A stretch of DNA of 64,000 nucleotides, taken from positions 62,001-126,000 of the forward strand of contig CAMWNH010000001.1 of NCBI GenBank assembly GCA_947175605.1, written 5' to 3'. The notes beneath the pieces are model-generated. The model worked only from the letters and a program-made list of their open reading frames with translations. It was not told the origin of the DNA and searched no databases. Shown in pieces: positions 21,405 through 30,192 of the stretch; the stretch's first letter is position 1; every line of letters begins with the position of its first letter. The translations under genes and the position numbers were made by a program. This DNA is from an uncultured Porphyromonadaceae bacterium. Lineage in GTDB: Bacteria > Bacteroidota > Bacteroidia > Bacteroidales > Muribaculaceae.

Positions 21405-21791
21405 TTATCGGATTTTGGTCCACTCCCACAGCTCCGACTTGTCGTCGTCAATGGATTTTATCACGAGGGTTCTGGACGTGAGCGTGTAGATGCGATATCT
21501 ACTCACATCGCCGTAACTTTCATCGTACAAGGTGAGGATATCACCTCGGAGCGTATAGCTGCCATACTCGTCCCAGTCGCCTGAGCCGCCAACCGAAATC
21601 CAGGTGTAGCTGCCGTTTTTCTTAAAAGTCAGGGTCTCGTAAATGTCATAATTGCTGAAGCCCCACGAGCCGACCAGCAGGGATTTCTCCGTGTCCTTGT
21701 CGCCTTTGGGATCATCGTCGTCGTCCTTGTCGCAGGCTGCGAAGACGAAGGGCAGCATGGCGATGAGGAGGTATCTGAGAATCTTTGTCAT
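21405..21791 (-). CDS. lipocalin-like lipoprotein
   Basis: Lipobox LPFVFAAC followed by DKDDDDDP, then LVGSWGFSNYDIYETLTFKKNGSYTW. Confidence 0.7.
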   Translation of the reverse strand: MTKILRYLLIAMLPFVFAACDKDDDDDPKGDKDTEKSLLVGSWGFSNYDIYETLTFKKNGSYTWISVGGSGDWDEYGSYTLRGDILTLYDESYGDVSRYRIYTLTSRTLVIKSIDDDKSELWEWTKIR

Positions 21792-21956
21792 TAATTCGTG
21801 TGATTTTTTTATTTCGAAATTCGATTTAATGTAGGGACATGCCTTTGGCTCGTAGCAGTAAAGAGCTCATTCTTTGAGTGTTGGCGACATGCCGAAGGCA
21901 TGTCCGTACACGTCGCGGGCAATCTGCGTGCCTGAACACGCCCCTGCATTCCGGAT

Positions 21957-22373
21957 TTACTTCTTCTTCAGCGTGATTCTGTCACCTCCGGCGGTCAAAG
22001 TCATGTTTTTCCCGGAAATTTTGCAGCCGAAGTATTCCATCTCAGGTTCGTCATACCTTTCATCTTCGTCTTCAGTGATGTATAGGTAGAGGATTTCAAT
22101 ATCGCTATCATACTCATAGTAGCCCTTGCAATATCCGAAATCTCTTTCGTCATCATCCCAGTATTTCCATGTGAAATTACCGTTGGATTTGAAATCCATA
22201 GACCATAGTTGAGAGGTGCTGTCGTAGCCATCGTCATATGTGTAGGTGCCGGTCCATGTACCGACGATATTTGCATCGCTACCCTTGGGATCGTCTTTAT
22301 CGTCGTCCTTGTCGCAGGCCGCGAAGACGAAGGGCAGCATGGCAATGAGGAGATATCTGAGAATCTTTGTCAT
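21957..22373 (-). CDS. lipocalin-like lipoprotein (paralog)
   Basis: Same signal peptide MTKILRYLLIAMLPFVFAACDKDDD; IVGTWTGTYTYDDG...MDFKSNGNFTWKY. Confidence 0.7.
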   Translation of the reverse strand: MTKILRYLLIAMLPFVFAACDKDDDKDDPKGSDANIVGTWTGTYTYDDGYDSTSQLWSMDFKSNGNFTWKYWDDDERDFGYCKGYYEYDSDIEILYLYITEDEDERYDEPEMEYFGCKISGKNMTLTAGGDRITLKKK

Positions 22374-22477
22374 TGATTTGTATGAATTTTTAATTTGAAA
22401 TTCGATTTAATGTAGGGACGAGCCTTTGGCACGTAGCAGGCGCAAAAAGCTCATTCTATGCATCTGCTACGTGCTGA

Positions 22478-23176
22478 TCAGAATGCGAAACCGAGGCCCA
22501 GATGTAGATTGCCCGTGTTGATCTTATCCTTCTTATACGACCAGGCAGGAATGAAATCAGTGCCGTATTGAACCGTCAGGTACACGCGTGAGTATTGGAA
22601 GGTTGCGCCTATTTGCCAGCCCATCTGGAAGCGATTATATACGCCATCTTTACCCATCTTATCTTTGTCGAAGTAGCTCCATTTGTTGTCGTATATTTTC
22701 TCGCCATCGGAATCTTCTTCTACTTCCTTGCCGTTCATCAGGGCGTGTATCTTGAAGTTGATGCCAATGAAGGGGGCGATGCTGAATTCGTCCATGATGG
22801 CGAAGCGATAGCTGTAGTTTACGGGCACCTGGAAGTTCATGTTTGTAAATTTTTCGTACTCGCGGCCATAGCGGTCTTCATCCGAATAAGGGGTGGCGAA
22901 GTCGAAGTTTACATTCAGGCCCGCTTCAACGAACATGGGCAGCGAGCTGCTGAGGCTGAAGCCGTGCAGATAGTTGATGCCGATGCCGTTGGCAGAGTAG
23001 TTGCCATCTTTCTCTTTCCAGTTGTTGTGATAGCTGGTGTTGTTGTAGGTGATACCCAGGCGATTGTAACCCTTGATGTCGTCGGACGAGCGGAGATCAT
23101 ACTCTCCGGCGCGCTGTGCGCTGACGCTTGTTGCAGCCATGAGAGCCGTCAGGGCAAGAATAATAGTCTTTTTCAT
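22478..23176 (-). CDS. outer membrane beta-barrel protein (PorT-like fold)
   Basis: Signal peptide MKKTIILALTALMAATSVSAQ; alternating beta-strand pattern; C-terminal GLGFAF. Confidence 0.7.
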   Translation of the reverse strand: MKKTIILALTALMAATSVSAQRAGEYDLRSSDDIKGYNRLGITYNNTSYHNNWKEKDGNYSANGIGINYLHGFSLSSSLPMFVEAGLNVNFDFATPYSDEDRYGREYEKFTNMNFQVPVNYSYRFAIMDEFSIAPFIGINFKIHALMNGKEVEEDSDGEKIYDNKWSYFDKDKMGKDGVYNRFQMGWQIGATFQYSRVYLTVQYGTDFIPAWSYKKDKINTGNLHLGLGFAF

Positions 23177-23209
23177 ATCGTTGTTTTTGAGAGGTTTGTG
23201 TTGTCGGGT

Positions 23210-24223
23210 TTAGAGTGCGAAATCCATTTTCCAGACGTTATACACGCCATCCTTCGAGCCTCGCTGCGACACGAAGTAGAAGCTCTTGCCGTCGGGAGCC
23301 CATACGGCCGAGAGGTCGTTGCCCGGATGATAGGTGAGCTGGGTGAACTGTGTACCGTCCGTGCGGATTGCGAAGATGTCGGTGTTGATGTTTTTGCCCT
23401 TCTCGTCCATCGAGGTGCCCGTCACCAGCAGCCAGCGGCCGTCGGGCGAGAGGCGCGGGGTAGTGAAGCTGCGTCCGGGCATCGACAGGAGGATTTCCTC
23501 AACGCCGGTCTTCAGGTTCACACGCCAGATCTCGCTCTCGTGCTTGTCGGTATAGCGTGCGCAGTAGATCACATCCGGATTGCCCGGGATGAGGCAGGGC
23601 GTCATGCCGCGCGAATAGTTGGAGAAGAGGTTTTTCTTGCGGTCGTAGCTCCAGATGCTGTAGTTGCCCATGCCCTCGCCGCGATGGAAAAGGATGGTGT
23701 TGTTGTCCTTGGTCATCTGGCCGGAGAAGTCATTGTCCATGCCCTGCGAGATCTGGCGCACTACGTTGCCTTCCTCGGCTTCGATGAGATATACGCCGTA
23801 GTGGCCCGAGCGGTATTCCGTGAAGCACAGAGTTTTGCCGTCGGGACTCCAGTTGAAGTCCGATACATTGGTGCGGAAGGTGCGCTGGGTACTTGCGCCG
23901 CCGCGCGCCGCGTCCTTCACCATCACGTTGGACGTCTTGTTCTTCCAGTTGAGGTAAGCGAGTTTCTTGCCGTCGGGTGAGACGGCGATGCGCGGATTCA
24001 CCCACCAGTCGATTTTCGAGAGGTTCTTGATGCCAAGAATGCCTTTTGCGGTGCTTACGAGATTCTCGGAATTCACGCAGTCGGCGTCCTCGGTGATTTT
24101 CTCGAACTTATTGCCGCCTTCCTCGGGCACATATACCTCAGACAGGTCCGTGACAACGCGTTTGGCGTCAGCCACACCGGCGCAGCAGAGTGCGGCAAGT
24201 GCCGCGATAATGGTTTTTTTCAT
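23210..24223 (-). CDS. TolB-like / PD40 beta-propeller periplasmic protein
   Basis: WVNPRIAVSPDGKKLAYLNW, FNWSPDGKTLCFTEYRSG, PRLSPDGRWLLVTG, AVWAPDGKSFYFVSQRG. Confidence 0.8.
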   Translation of the reverse strand: MKKTIIAALAALCCAGVADAKRVVTDLSEVYVPEEGGNKFEKITEDADCVNSENLVSTAKGILGIKNLSKIDWWVNPRIAVSPDGKKLAYLNWKNKTSNVMVKDAARGGASTQRTFRTNVSDFNWSPDGKTLCFTEYRSGHYGVYLIEAEEGNVVRQISQGMDNDFSGQMTKDNNTILFHRGEGMGNYSIWSYDRKKNLFSNYSRGMTPCLIPGNPDVIYCARYTDKHESEIWRVNLKTGVEEILLSMPGRSFTTPRLSPDGRWLLVTGTSMDEKGKNINTDIFAIRTDGTQFTQLTYHPGNDLSAVWAPDGKSFYFVSQRGSKDGVYNVWKMDFAL

Positions 24224-24322
24224 TTGCTGAATCCTGATAAAGGGCCGGAAGCGGGACCGCCGGTTTTTGACTTGGCGAGGGGCTCCGGCTTCCGGCCGCA
24301 GGTTAGAAAAGCATCCGGTGTG

Positions 24323-24787
24323 TTATTTTTTTCTTGTCAGCGTGGCTGTACCGTCGATGTCGTTGCCGCTGAGATACATCTTGTTGCCCGATATGCGGCA
24401 TCCGAAAGTCACCGTTTCCGAGTCTTCGCCCCAGTCGCCTTCTTCGTCGTCTCCCTGGACGGTCAGGCGCAGCTTCTCACGGTCTTCGTCGTAGGTGTAG
24501 ATGCCATAGAGACTATATTCATCATCATAGTCCAGCTCCACGCAGTCAAGGGTGAACTTACCGTTGGTCTTGAGAACGAGTGTCCATTTTTCGGACCACA
24601 TGTCGTAGCCTTCACCGTCTTCATCGAAATCAACGGTTCCGGTCCATGTGCCGGCTATTTCAACGTACTCGGTGCGGTCGTCGTCATTGTTGTCATCGTC
24701 CTTGTCGTTCTTGGGTTCGTCCTTGTCGCAGGCTGCGAATGCCAGGGGAAGCATGAAAATTAGCAGATACTTGAGCAGTTTTGCCAT
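24323..24787 (-). CDS. lipocalin-like lipoprotein (paralog)
   Basis: MAKLLKYLLIFMLPLAFAACDKDEPKNDKDDDNNDDD; EIAGTWTGTVDFDEDG. Confidence 0.7.
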   Translation of the reverse strand: MAKLLKYLLIFMLPLAFAACDKDEPKNDKDDDNNDDDRTEYVEIAGTWTGTVDFDEDGEGYDMWSEKWTLVLKTNGKFTLDCVELDYDDEYSLYGIYTYDEDREKLRLTVQGDDEEGDWGEDSETVTFGCRISGNKMYLSGNDIDGTATLTRKK

Positions 24788-24835
24788 TTTATTTGTTGGG
24801 TTGTTTTGGCCGAGCCCATTCCTTGCTTGGCAATA

Positions 24836-25095
24836 AAAAAAGAAAAAGCGTGGAATGACTCCTTGTCTATCTTCTCGGAGGCATCGCCAAACGCCCAACA
24901 CAAAATAAACGGTTCATTTCCACGCCTACGTATATAGCCGGACCTCCGCACAATGCGGGCCCGTGTATATGCGCGTGCTGCATAGCAAGGTTGAAAATGC
25001 TGTGTCCTTTGTGTTCTTGAAATTTGGCGATTTCCGAGAAAGGATAAAGCAAGTTACGCTTTCAAAATGTCTTGTCCGGCTTCCCGAACGGCTGC
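24836..25095 (-). ncRNA. candidate structured ncRNA or long structured 5' leader of the downstream lipoprotein gene
   Basis: Minus strand: TATCTTTG box near 25096-25103, long hairpin GCATATACACGGGCC-CGCATTGTGCG-GAGGTCCGGCTATATACG, closing stem GCGTGGAAATGA/TCATTCCACGC (24914-24925 / 24848-24858) followed by TTTTTCTTTTTTT. Confidence 0.4.
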
Positions 25096-25346
25096 AAAGA
25101 TAGTGAATATTTTTATTTCTGCAAAAAATAAAGTGCTGACTGTGTGCGCATCGTAAAGCAAAATTGCGCCATATGTGAAAATGCATTAAAAACAATTAAA
25201 TAGTGCGTATTTGTGTTTTTAATCCCAAAATTTGCGTACCTTTGTATGCGGATAGTTTGCGCGAGCGTCTCACGCCGGAATGGTGCCGGATTCCCGACGC
25301 GGCTTCCGTCAGACAGAAAGTATAAGTGAATCATAGGTTAAAAAAA

Positions 25347-25390
25347 CACGTGCAGCAACTCGGGAGAGTCGCTGCACGTAAGTTTTTTAT
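25347..25390. terminator. bidirectional Rho-independent terminator downstream of pnuT
   Basis: ACGTGCAGCAACTC..GAGTCGCTGCACGT stem (one mismatch), A-tract before and T-tract after. Confidence 0.8.
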
Positions 25391-25411
25391 GCGGGGAGAA
25401 GTCGAGGGGCG

Positions 25412-26008
25412 TCAGTGGCCCATGGCCATGAGGCGAATCCATTTGCGGTAGCCCAGCAGGGCTATTACGGTATAGATGCCGTAGAGGATGCCGTAGAGCG
25501 GAATGCCCTTGTAGAAATACAGGCCGCACGACACGATGTCCACCACAGCCCACACAAGCCATTGCTCGAGATATTTCCGTGCCAGCATCCATGTCGCTGT
25601 CATGGAGAGGGCCGTGGTCAGGGCATCCAGCCAGGGCACCGTGCTGTTGGTGAAGTTTATGAGCACGAAAGCTATCAGCAGATACACCGCGGCCGTCACG
25701 ACGCCCGTTGCCGCCAGACGCCGGAGCGGAAAGTGCGAAATGCGCAGCGTCTCGTGCGCCTTGTCGCGCTTTGCCTTGTCGCGGCCGCTCCATGCCAGGA
25801 GGCCGTAGACGGCCATGACAAGGTAGTAGATATTCATCGTGAAGTCGGCATAGAGCCCCGCGCGGAAGTAGACCCACATCGACATGCAGGGCATCAGCAG
25901 CCCGGCCAGCCAGAGCAGGCGGTTGGCCTTGAATTCCCAGTAGAGATAGAGCAGCCCTATGAGAAAGCCGCCGAGCTCCATCGCGTTGTCAAATGTGAGC
26001 CACGTCAT
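25412..26008 (-). CDS. PnuC/PnuT family transporter, predicted thiamine transporter
   Basis: ELGGFLIGLLYLYWEFKANRLLWLAGLL, LEQWLVWAVVDIVSCGLYFYKGIPLYGILYGIYTVIALLGYRKW; downstream of a TPP riboswitch-controlled TonB receptor. Confidence 0.85.
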   Translation of the reverse strand: MTWLTFDNAMELGGFLIGLLYLYWEFKANRLLWLAGLLMPCMSMWVYFRAGLYADFTMNIYYLVMAVYGLLAWSGRDKAKRDKAHETLRISHFPLRRLAATGVVTAAVYLLIAFVLINFTNSTVPWLDALTTALSMTATWMLARKYLEQWLVWAVVDIVSCGLYFYKGIPLYGILYGIYTVIALLGYRKWIRLMAMGH

Positions 26009-28248
26009 CAGAATTTCACGTTGAGGGTTGCCATGAAGTGTGCGGGCGCCTGTGCGGCATAGCCGCTGTAGCGGTAGATAACTTTCTGGCCTTCGTCGTC
26101 CACGTAGTAGCCCGAGCCGGCATATCCGTTGCTCTCATACTTGGCGTTGAACACATTGTAGACCGTGGCGCCCAGGCGCACTTCCTTCAGCCCGAGAAGG
26201 CCGCGGAAAGTCCAGGAAGCCGAGAGATTGCTGAAGAAGTAGTGGGGCAGCGTCTGCTCCTCCACGCGGGCGTTGGTCATGTATTGTTTCGACACATAGT
26301 GGCTCTCGAGCGAGGCGTCGAGGCCGCGCCAGTGGAAGTTGAAGGCATTGTTGAGCGTGAAGTCGGGCGAGAAGGCGATGGGCGTGTTGCCGCAGTCGAT
26401 GGAGATGGGATTGGTCCACTCGTCCTCGTAGATGTATTCCACGAAGTTCTTGATGCGGTTGCGCGACAGCGTGGCGTTTATCTGCCAGTCGAACCATTTC
26501 ACGGGGCGTACACCCGCTTGCAGCTCGATGCCCGCGCGGTAGCTGTCGGGCACGTTCACGCTCATGGCGTTGCCCGTGTCGGAGAGCTGGCCCGTAAGCA
26601 CGAGCTGATTCTTGTAATCCATCCAATAAAGATTGACGCCACCCGTGAAAATATGGTGCTTGAAAGTATAGCCCAGCTCGTAGTCGAACATGCGCTCGGC
26701 CTTGGGCTCGTGGCCCGGGTCGGCATCCGTGAAGTTGTCGTGTGTAGGCTCCTTGTGGGCCACGCTCCATGACGCGAATGCACGGTGGCGCCCGTCGTTC
26801 GAGGCCCAGTTCAGGCCCAGCTTCGGGTTGAAGAAATTATACCGCTTGTCGATGTCGAGCTGCTGGGGCGCCGAGGTGTTGTAGTCGTAGGTGTCGGACG
26901 TGCCCTTGATCGTGTAGTGTATGCCACGGTACTGCAGGTCGGCGTAGGCCGTGAGGCCGTGGCCGGCGTCCACGTTCGCGCGGGCGTAGATGTTGCCGTC
27001 GAGCTTTTCGCCCAGGTGGCGGTAGTATTCCTGCGAAGGATTGAGCGCGCCCACATAGTTGCGCACCCATTCCACCGTGCCGAAGTGATGGCCTCGGAAA
27101 TTGTTGAGCGCTCCGCCCAGGGTGGCGTGCACGCGTCCGTGGTGCCAGTTGAGCGAGAACATGCCTCCGCCGAATCCGTTGGCGAGACTCTTGTCGCGGA
27201 TGAGGTCGCTTTTCTTCACCACCGTGCCGTCCTCGAGCGTATAAGGCTCGAGACCGTATTCGATCAGCGTGCGCTTGGTCTTGTACTGCTCGTAGTAGCC
27301 GTTGCCCTTGGTATAGTGCAGGGCCACGTTCAGATGCCACTCCGAGCCTATGTCCTGTCCCCAGTGCAGCTGGAAGTGGTGTTGCGTGTAGTTGTCCGTC
27401 TGGTTGGGATAGTAGGCCGTGTTGCCGTCGCTGTCCGTGTACTCGCCGCAGGGATTGTAGCGGCGCCCGTACTTCTCCATGTCCTCGCGCGAGGCGTAGT
27501 CCCAGGCCATGTAAGTCTGCTCCTTGCCGCCGAAGGCCAGCAGGCGCACGTTCGTGCCCCCGTTCGTGTAGGCCGCCTGTCCAAAGTAGCTCCAGAGCTT
27601 CGAGAACGCGCGGTCGATGTAGCCGTCCGTTCCCGCGTGCGATATGCGCGCATCGGCGCTCCAGTGCTCGCCCAGCAGGCCCGTGCCCACGCGCAGGCTC
27701 TCCTTGTTGGTGTTGTACATGCCGTAGCTGCCCGCAAATTCCGCATAGGGCTCGTAGGAGGGAGCGTCTGTAATCAGGTTTATCGAGCCGCCGAAAGCTC
27801 CCGCGCCGTTGGCGCTCGTGCCGGCGCCGCGCTGAATCTGCACGTCGCGCACGCTTGCCGCTATGTCAGGCATGTTCACCCAGTAGACGTTGTGGGTCTC
27901 GGCATCGTTCACCGGCACACCGTTCGTGGTGATGTTGATGCGCTGGGAGTCAGAGCCGCGTATTCGCAGGCCCGTATAGCCCATGCCGGCGCCGGCATCG
28001 CTCGTAGCAAGCAGCGAAGGCGTCATGCCCAGCAGAAAGGGCATGTCGCGGCCGTCGTTGGCGCGGTCGAGTTCTGATTTCGTAACGTTGGTGAAGGCCA
28101 CGGGAGTCGTGGCGGTGGCGCGGTTGGCCAATACTTCCACATCCTGCAGACGGATTACGGATGAGTCGGCGGCCGTTTCGGCCCCGACAGCGTGAACACA
28201 CGGCACAATAGCCGCCGTGGCCACGACGAAGAACAGATGTCTCTTCAT
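26008..28248 (-). CDS. TonB-dependent outer membrane receptor, predicted thiamine uptake
   Basis: Plug domain GYTGLRIRGSDSQRINITTNGVPVNDAETHNVYWVNMPDIA; C-terminal ATLNVKF; TPP riboswitch immediately upstream. Confidence 0.92.
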   Translation of the reverse strand: MKRHLFFVVATAAIVPCVHAVGAETAADSSVIRLQDVEVLANRATATTPVAFTNVTKSELDRANDGRDMPFLLGMTPSLLATSDAGAGMGYTGLRIRGSDSQRINITTNGVPVNDAETHNVYWVNMPDIAASVRDVQIQRGAGTSANGAGAFGGSINLITDAPSYEPYAEFAGSYGMYNTNKESLRVGTGLLGEHWSADARISHAGTDGYIDRAFSKLWSYFGQAAYTNGGTNVRLLAFGGKEQTYMAWDYASREDMEKYGRRYNPCGEYTDSDGNTAYYPNQTDNYTQHHFQLHWGQDIGSEWHLNVALHYTKGNGYYEQYKTKRTLIEYGLEPYTLEDGTVVKKSDLIRDKSLANGFGGGMFSLNWHHGRVHATLGGALNNFRGHHFGTVEWVRNYVGALNPSQEYYRHLGEKLDGNIYARANVDAGHGLTAYADLQYRGIHYTIKGTSDTYDYNTSAPQQLDIDKRYNFFNPKLGLNWASNDGRHRAFASWSVAHKEPTHDNFTDADPGHEPKAERMFDYELGYTFKHHIFTGGVNLYWMDYKNQLVLTGQLSDTGNAMSVNVPDSYRAGIELQAGVRPVKWFDWQINATLSRNRIKNFVEYIYEDEWTNPISIDCGNTPIAFSPDFTLNNAFNFHWRGLDASLESHYVSKQYMTNARVEEQTLPHYFFSNLSASWTFRGLLGLKEVRLGATVYNVFNAKYESNGYAGSGYYVDDEGQKVIYRYSGYAAQAPAHFMATLNVKF

Positions 28249-28255
28249 ACTTTTT

Positions 28256-28352
28256 TCTCTACGCCGGTATTACCCGGATCAGGTTCAAAGGGTATGATCT
28301 CAGCTTCGGCGCCGTGTCCCTCCGGACTGCGGCTACTGCCGTCGCACCCCTA
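28256..28352 (-). promoter_or_regulatory. TPP (THI element) riboswitch
   Basis: Minus strand GGGGTGC...GCTGAGATCATACCCTTTGAACCTGATCCGGGTAATACCGGCGTAGAGA matches the THI-box consensus. Confidence 0.96.
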
Positions 28353-28370
28353 AAATTTTTCTTGTCGCCG

Positions 28371-28378
28371 CAAAGTTA
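28371..28378 (-). promoter_or_regulatory. Bacteroidetes -7 box TAACTTTG for the riboswitch transcript
   Basis: Minus strand TGTAACTTTGCGGCG just upstream of the riboswitch. Confidence 0.7.
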
Positions 28379-28583
28379 CAACATTTCTCCGAAACTTCCG
28401 CACGATGGAGGGAGGAGATTTTTAATATCAATTGAATGAAGGGATCTAAGTATCCTTAATACAGGAAGCCGAAGAGCCAGAGGGGAATTTTGTTCCGAGA
28501 TTGGTGCAAAAAGTGAAATTGTTCCTTCGATAGTACAATTTGCAAAATTGTTCCTTTGATGGACCAATCCGGGCTGGTAAGGG

Positions 28584-29483
28584 TCAGCTGCGGATGTTGC
28601 GCGGATGGTGGAGCAGTATTTCCTCGCGCAGCTGCGTCGTGTCGAGGTGGAGATATATCTCCGTGGTGGCTATGGATTCGTGGCCCAGCATCTGCTGGAT
28701 TGCGCGCAAGTTGGCTCCTCCTTCGAGAAGATGGGTGGCGAAGGAATGCCGCAACGTATGGGGCGAAACCGTTTTCTTCACGCCGGCGGCTGCCGCCAGG
28801 TCGCGAACGATGTAGAACACCATCACGCGCGAAAGCCTGCGTCCGCGTGAGTTCAGAAACACGATTCCCTCCTCGCCCGGCTTGGCGTCGGCCTGCATAC
28901 GCTCGGGCATATAGTCAGCCAGCGCGCGACGGGCAGTGGCGCTCAGAGGCACCAGACGTTCCTTGGAGCCCTTGCCCTCCACAAGCACTATGCCCTCGTC
29001 GATGTGCACCCGGCCCAGTGTAAGGTTGCAGAGCTCGCTCACACGCAGCCCCGAGCCATAGAGCATTTCGATGATGGCACGGTTGCGCGCGTCCAGCGGC
29101 GGAGCCAGCGCGTTGCAGGCCTCTATCATGCCTTCTATCTCCTCCAGCGAGAGCACGGCCGGAAGACGGCGCGTGCCTCGCGGCGTATCGAGCTGGGAGG
29201 CCGGGCTTGAAGCAATGTATCCCTCGAGCTCGAGCCATGCGTAGAACGAGCGTATGCCCGCCAGAATTCGGGCCGTGGATGTGGCCGAGATGCCCAGGTC
29301 GCAGAGCTCGTCAAGAAAGGCTCGCAGATCATCGGTCGTGGCTTCCGCTTCCTCCATGCCCCGGCTTTCGAGCCAGCCGTGAAGCTTGGTCAGGTCCGAG
29401 AGGTAGGCTTCGCGCGTATTCTCGGCCAGGCCGCGTTCCAGCAGCAGATATGCCGTGTATTCCTTCAGGTGGCGCATGGGCAT
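28584..29483 (-). CDS. xerD: XerD-like tyrosine recombinase
   Basis: LLYGSGLRVSELCNL, GKGSKERLVPL, SPHTLRHSFATHLLEGGANLRAIQQMLGHESIATTEIYLHLD. Confidence 0.93.
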   Translation of the reverse strand: MPMRHLKEYTAYLLLERGLAENTREAYLSDLTKLHGWLESRGMEEAEATTDDLRAFLDELCDLGISATSTARILAGIRSFYAWLELEGYIASSPASQLDTPRGTRRLPAVLSLEEIEGMIEACNALAPPLDARNRAIIEMLYGSGLRVSELCNLTLGRVHIDEGIVLVEGKGSKERLVPLSATARRALADYMPERMQADAKPGEEGIVFLNSRGRRLSRVMVFYIVRDLAAAAGVKKTVSPHTLRHSFATHLLEGGANLRAIQQMLGHESIATTEIYLHLDTTQLREEILLHHPRNIRS

Positions 29484-29496
29484 AGGGTGGGCGCGC

Positions 29497-30192
29497 TTAT
29501 ATCGTGCCCTGTTCCACGAGGCTGGCTATACGCTCCAGCGTGGCGTCCTGCTCGTTCTTTTCGGGGCGGAAATCACTCTTCAGACTCACGCCGAAAAGCT
29601 TGCCGAATCCCTGCCAGAAGCCCGCGCGGAAAGCCCCCAGAAAAGCCTTTACGATGTCGTAGGAACTCTGGTGCGTCTCGCGTTGAACGAGCTTCACCAG
29701 CACGCGGGCCTGACGCTTCGAAAAGCGCCGCAGAATGGGCTTGTACTGCTTGTAGAGCGCCCCCTCCATCTGTTTCAGATATGCCTCGCGCTCCTTCTGC
29801 GTCGGGAAGGTCTCGAGATACTCGTAGGTTTCGATTAGAGTCTCGGCTATCAGCTTGGCATAGGGCAGCGTCAGCTTCACGTCGCGCACCGTGCGCCAGT
29901 ACTCCTGCTCCTGCTTCTTGTTCTTGAACTTCATGGCCGGATACACCGTGAGTTCGCGCAGGTAGAAGTGTATTATCGAGTCTCCGTTTTCATCGAAACG
30001 CCAGTTGAAGCCGCGGATATACTGAGGCTTGTACTCACCTATGGCGTCGATAGGCGTGTCGGAAGTCATCACACGTGCCTCAGTCGCCTCAGTGCTTTTT
30101 TTCTTTACCGCGCGGGCGGATGCAGGCTGAGCCGACGCTACGAGCGACAGCACAGCCACGACAAACACTATGACACCTCGGGTAATGCTCAT
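29497..30192 (-). CDS. DUF4294-like secreted protein
   Basis: Signal peptide MSITRGVIVFVVAVLSLVASAQPASA; EQEYWRTVRDVKLTLPYAKLIAETLIETYEYLETFPTQKEREAYLK. Confidence 0.75.
   Translation of the reverse strand: MSITRGVIVFVVAVLSLVASAQPASARAVKKKSTEATEARVMTSDTPIDAIGEYKPQYIRGFNWRFDENGDSIIHFYLRELTVYPAMKFKNKKQEQEYWRTVRDVKLTLPYAKLIAETLIETYEYLETFPTQKEREAYLKQMEGALYKQYKPILRRFSKRQARVLVKLVQRETHQSSYDIVKAFLGAFRAGFWQGFGKLFGVSLKSDFRPEKNEQDATLERIASLVEQGTI

Noticed and set aside
22595-23980. 461-aa plus-strand ORF crossing two minus-strand genes
   Set aside because: Spans an intergenic gap and two well-supported genes; no motif support
26785-28077. 430-aa plus-strand ORF opposite the TonB receptor
   Set aside because: Shadow ORF composed mainly of Val/Ala/Arg; receptor is clear on the other strand
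28584-29483. Tyrosine recombinase as evidence of an integrative element
   Set aside because: Sequence and context fit housekeeping XerD; no att sites, phage or mobilisation genes nearby
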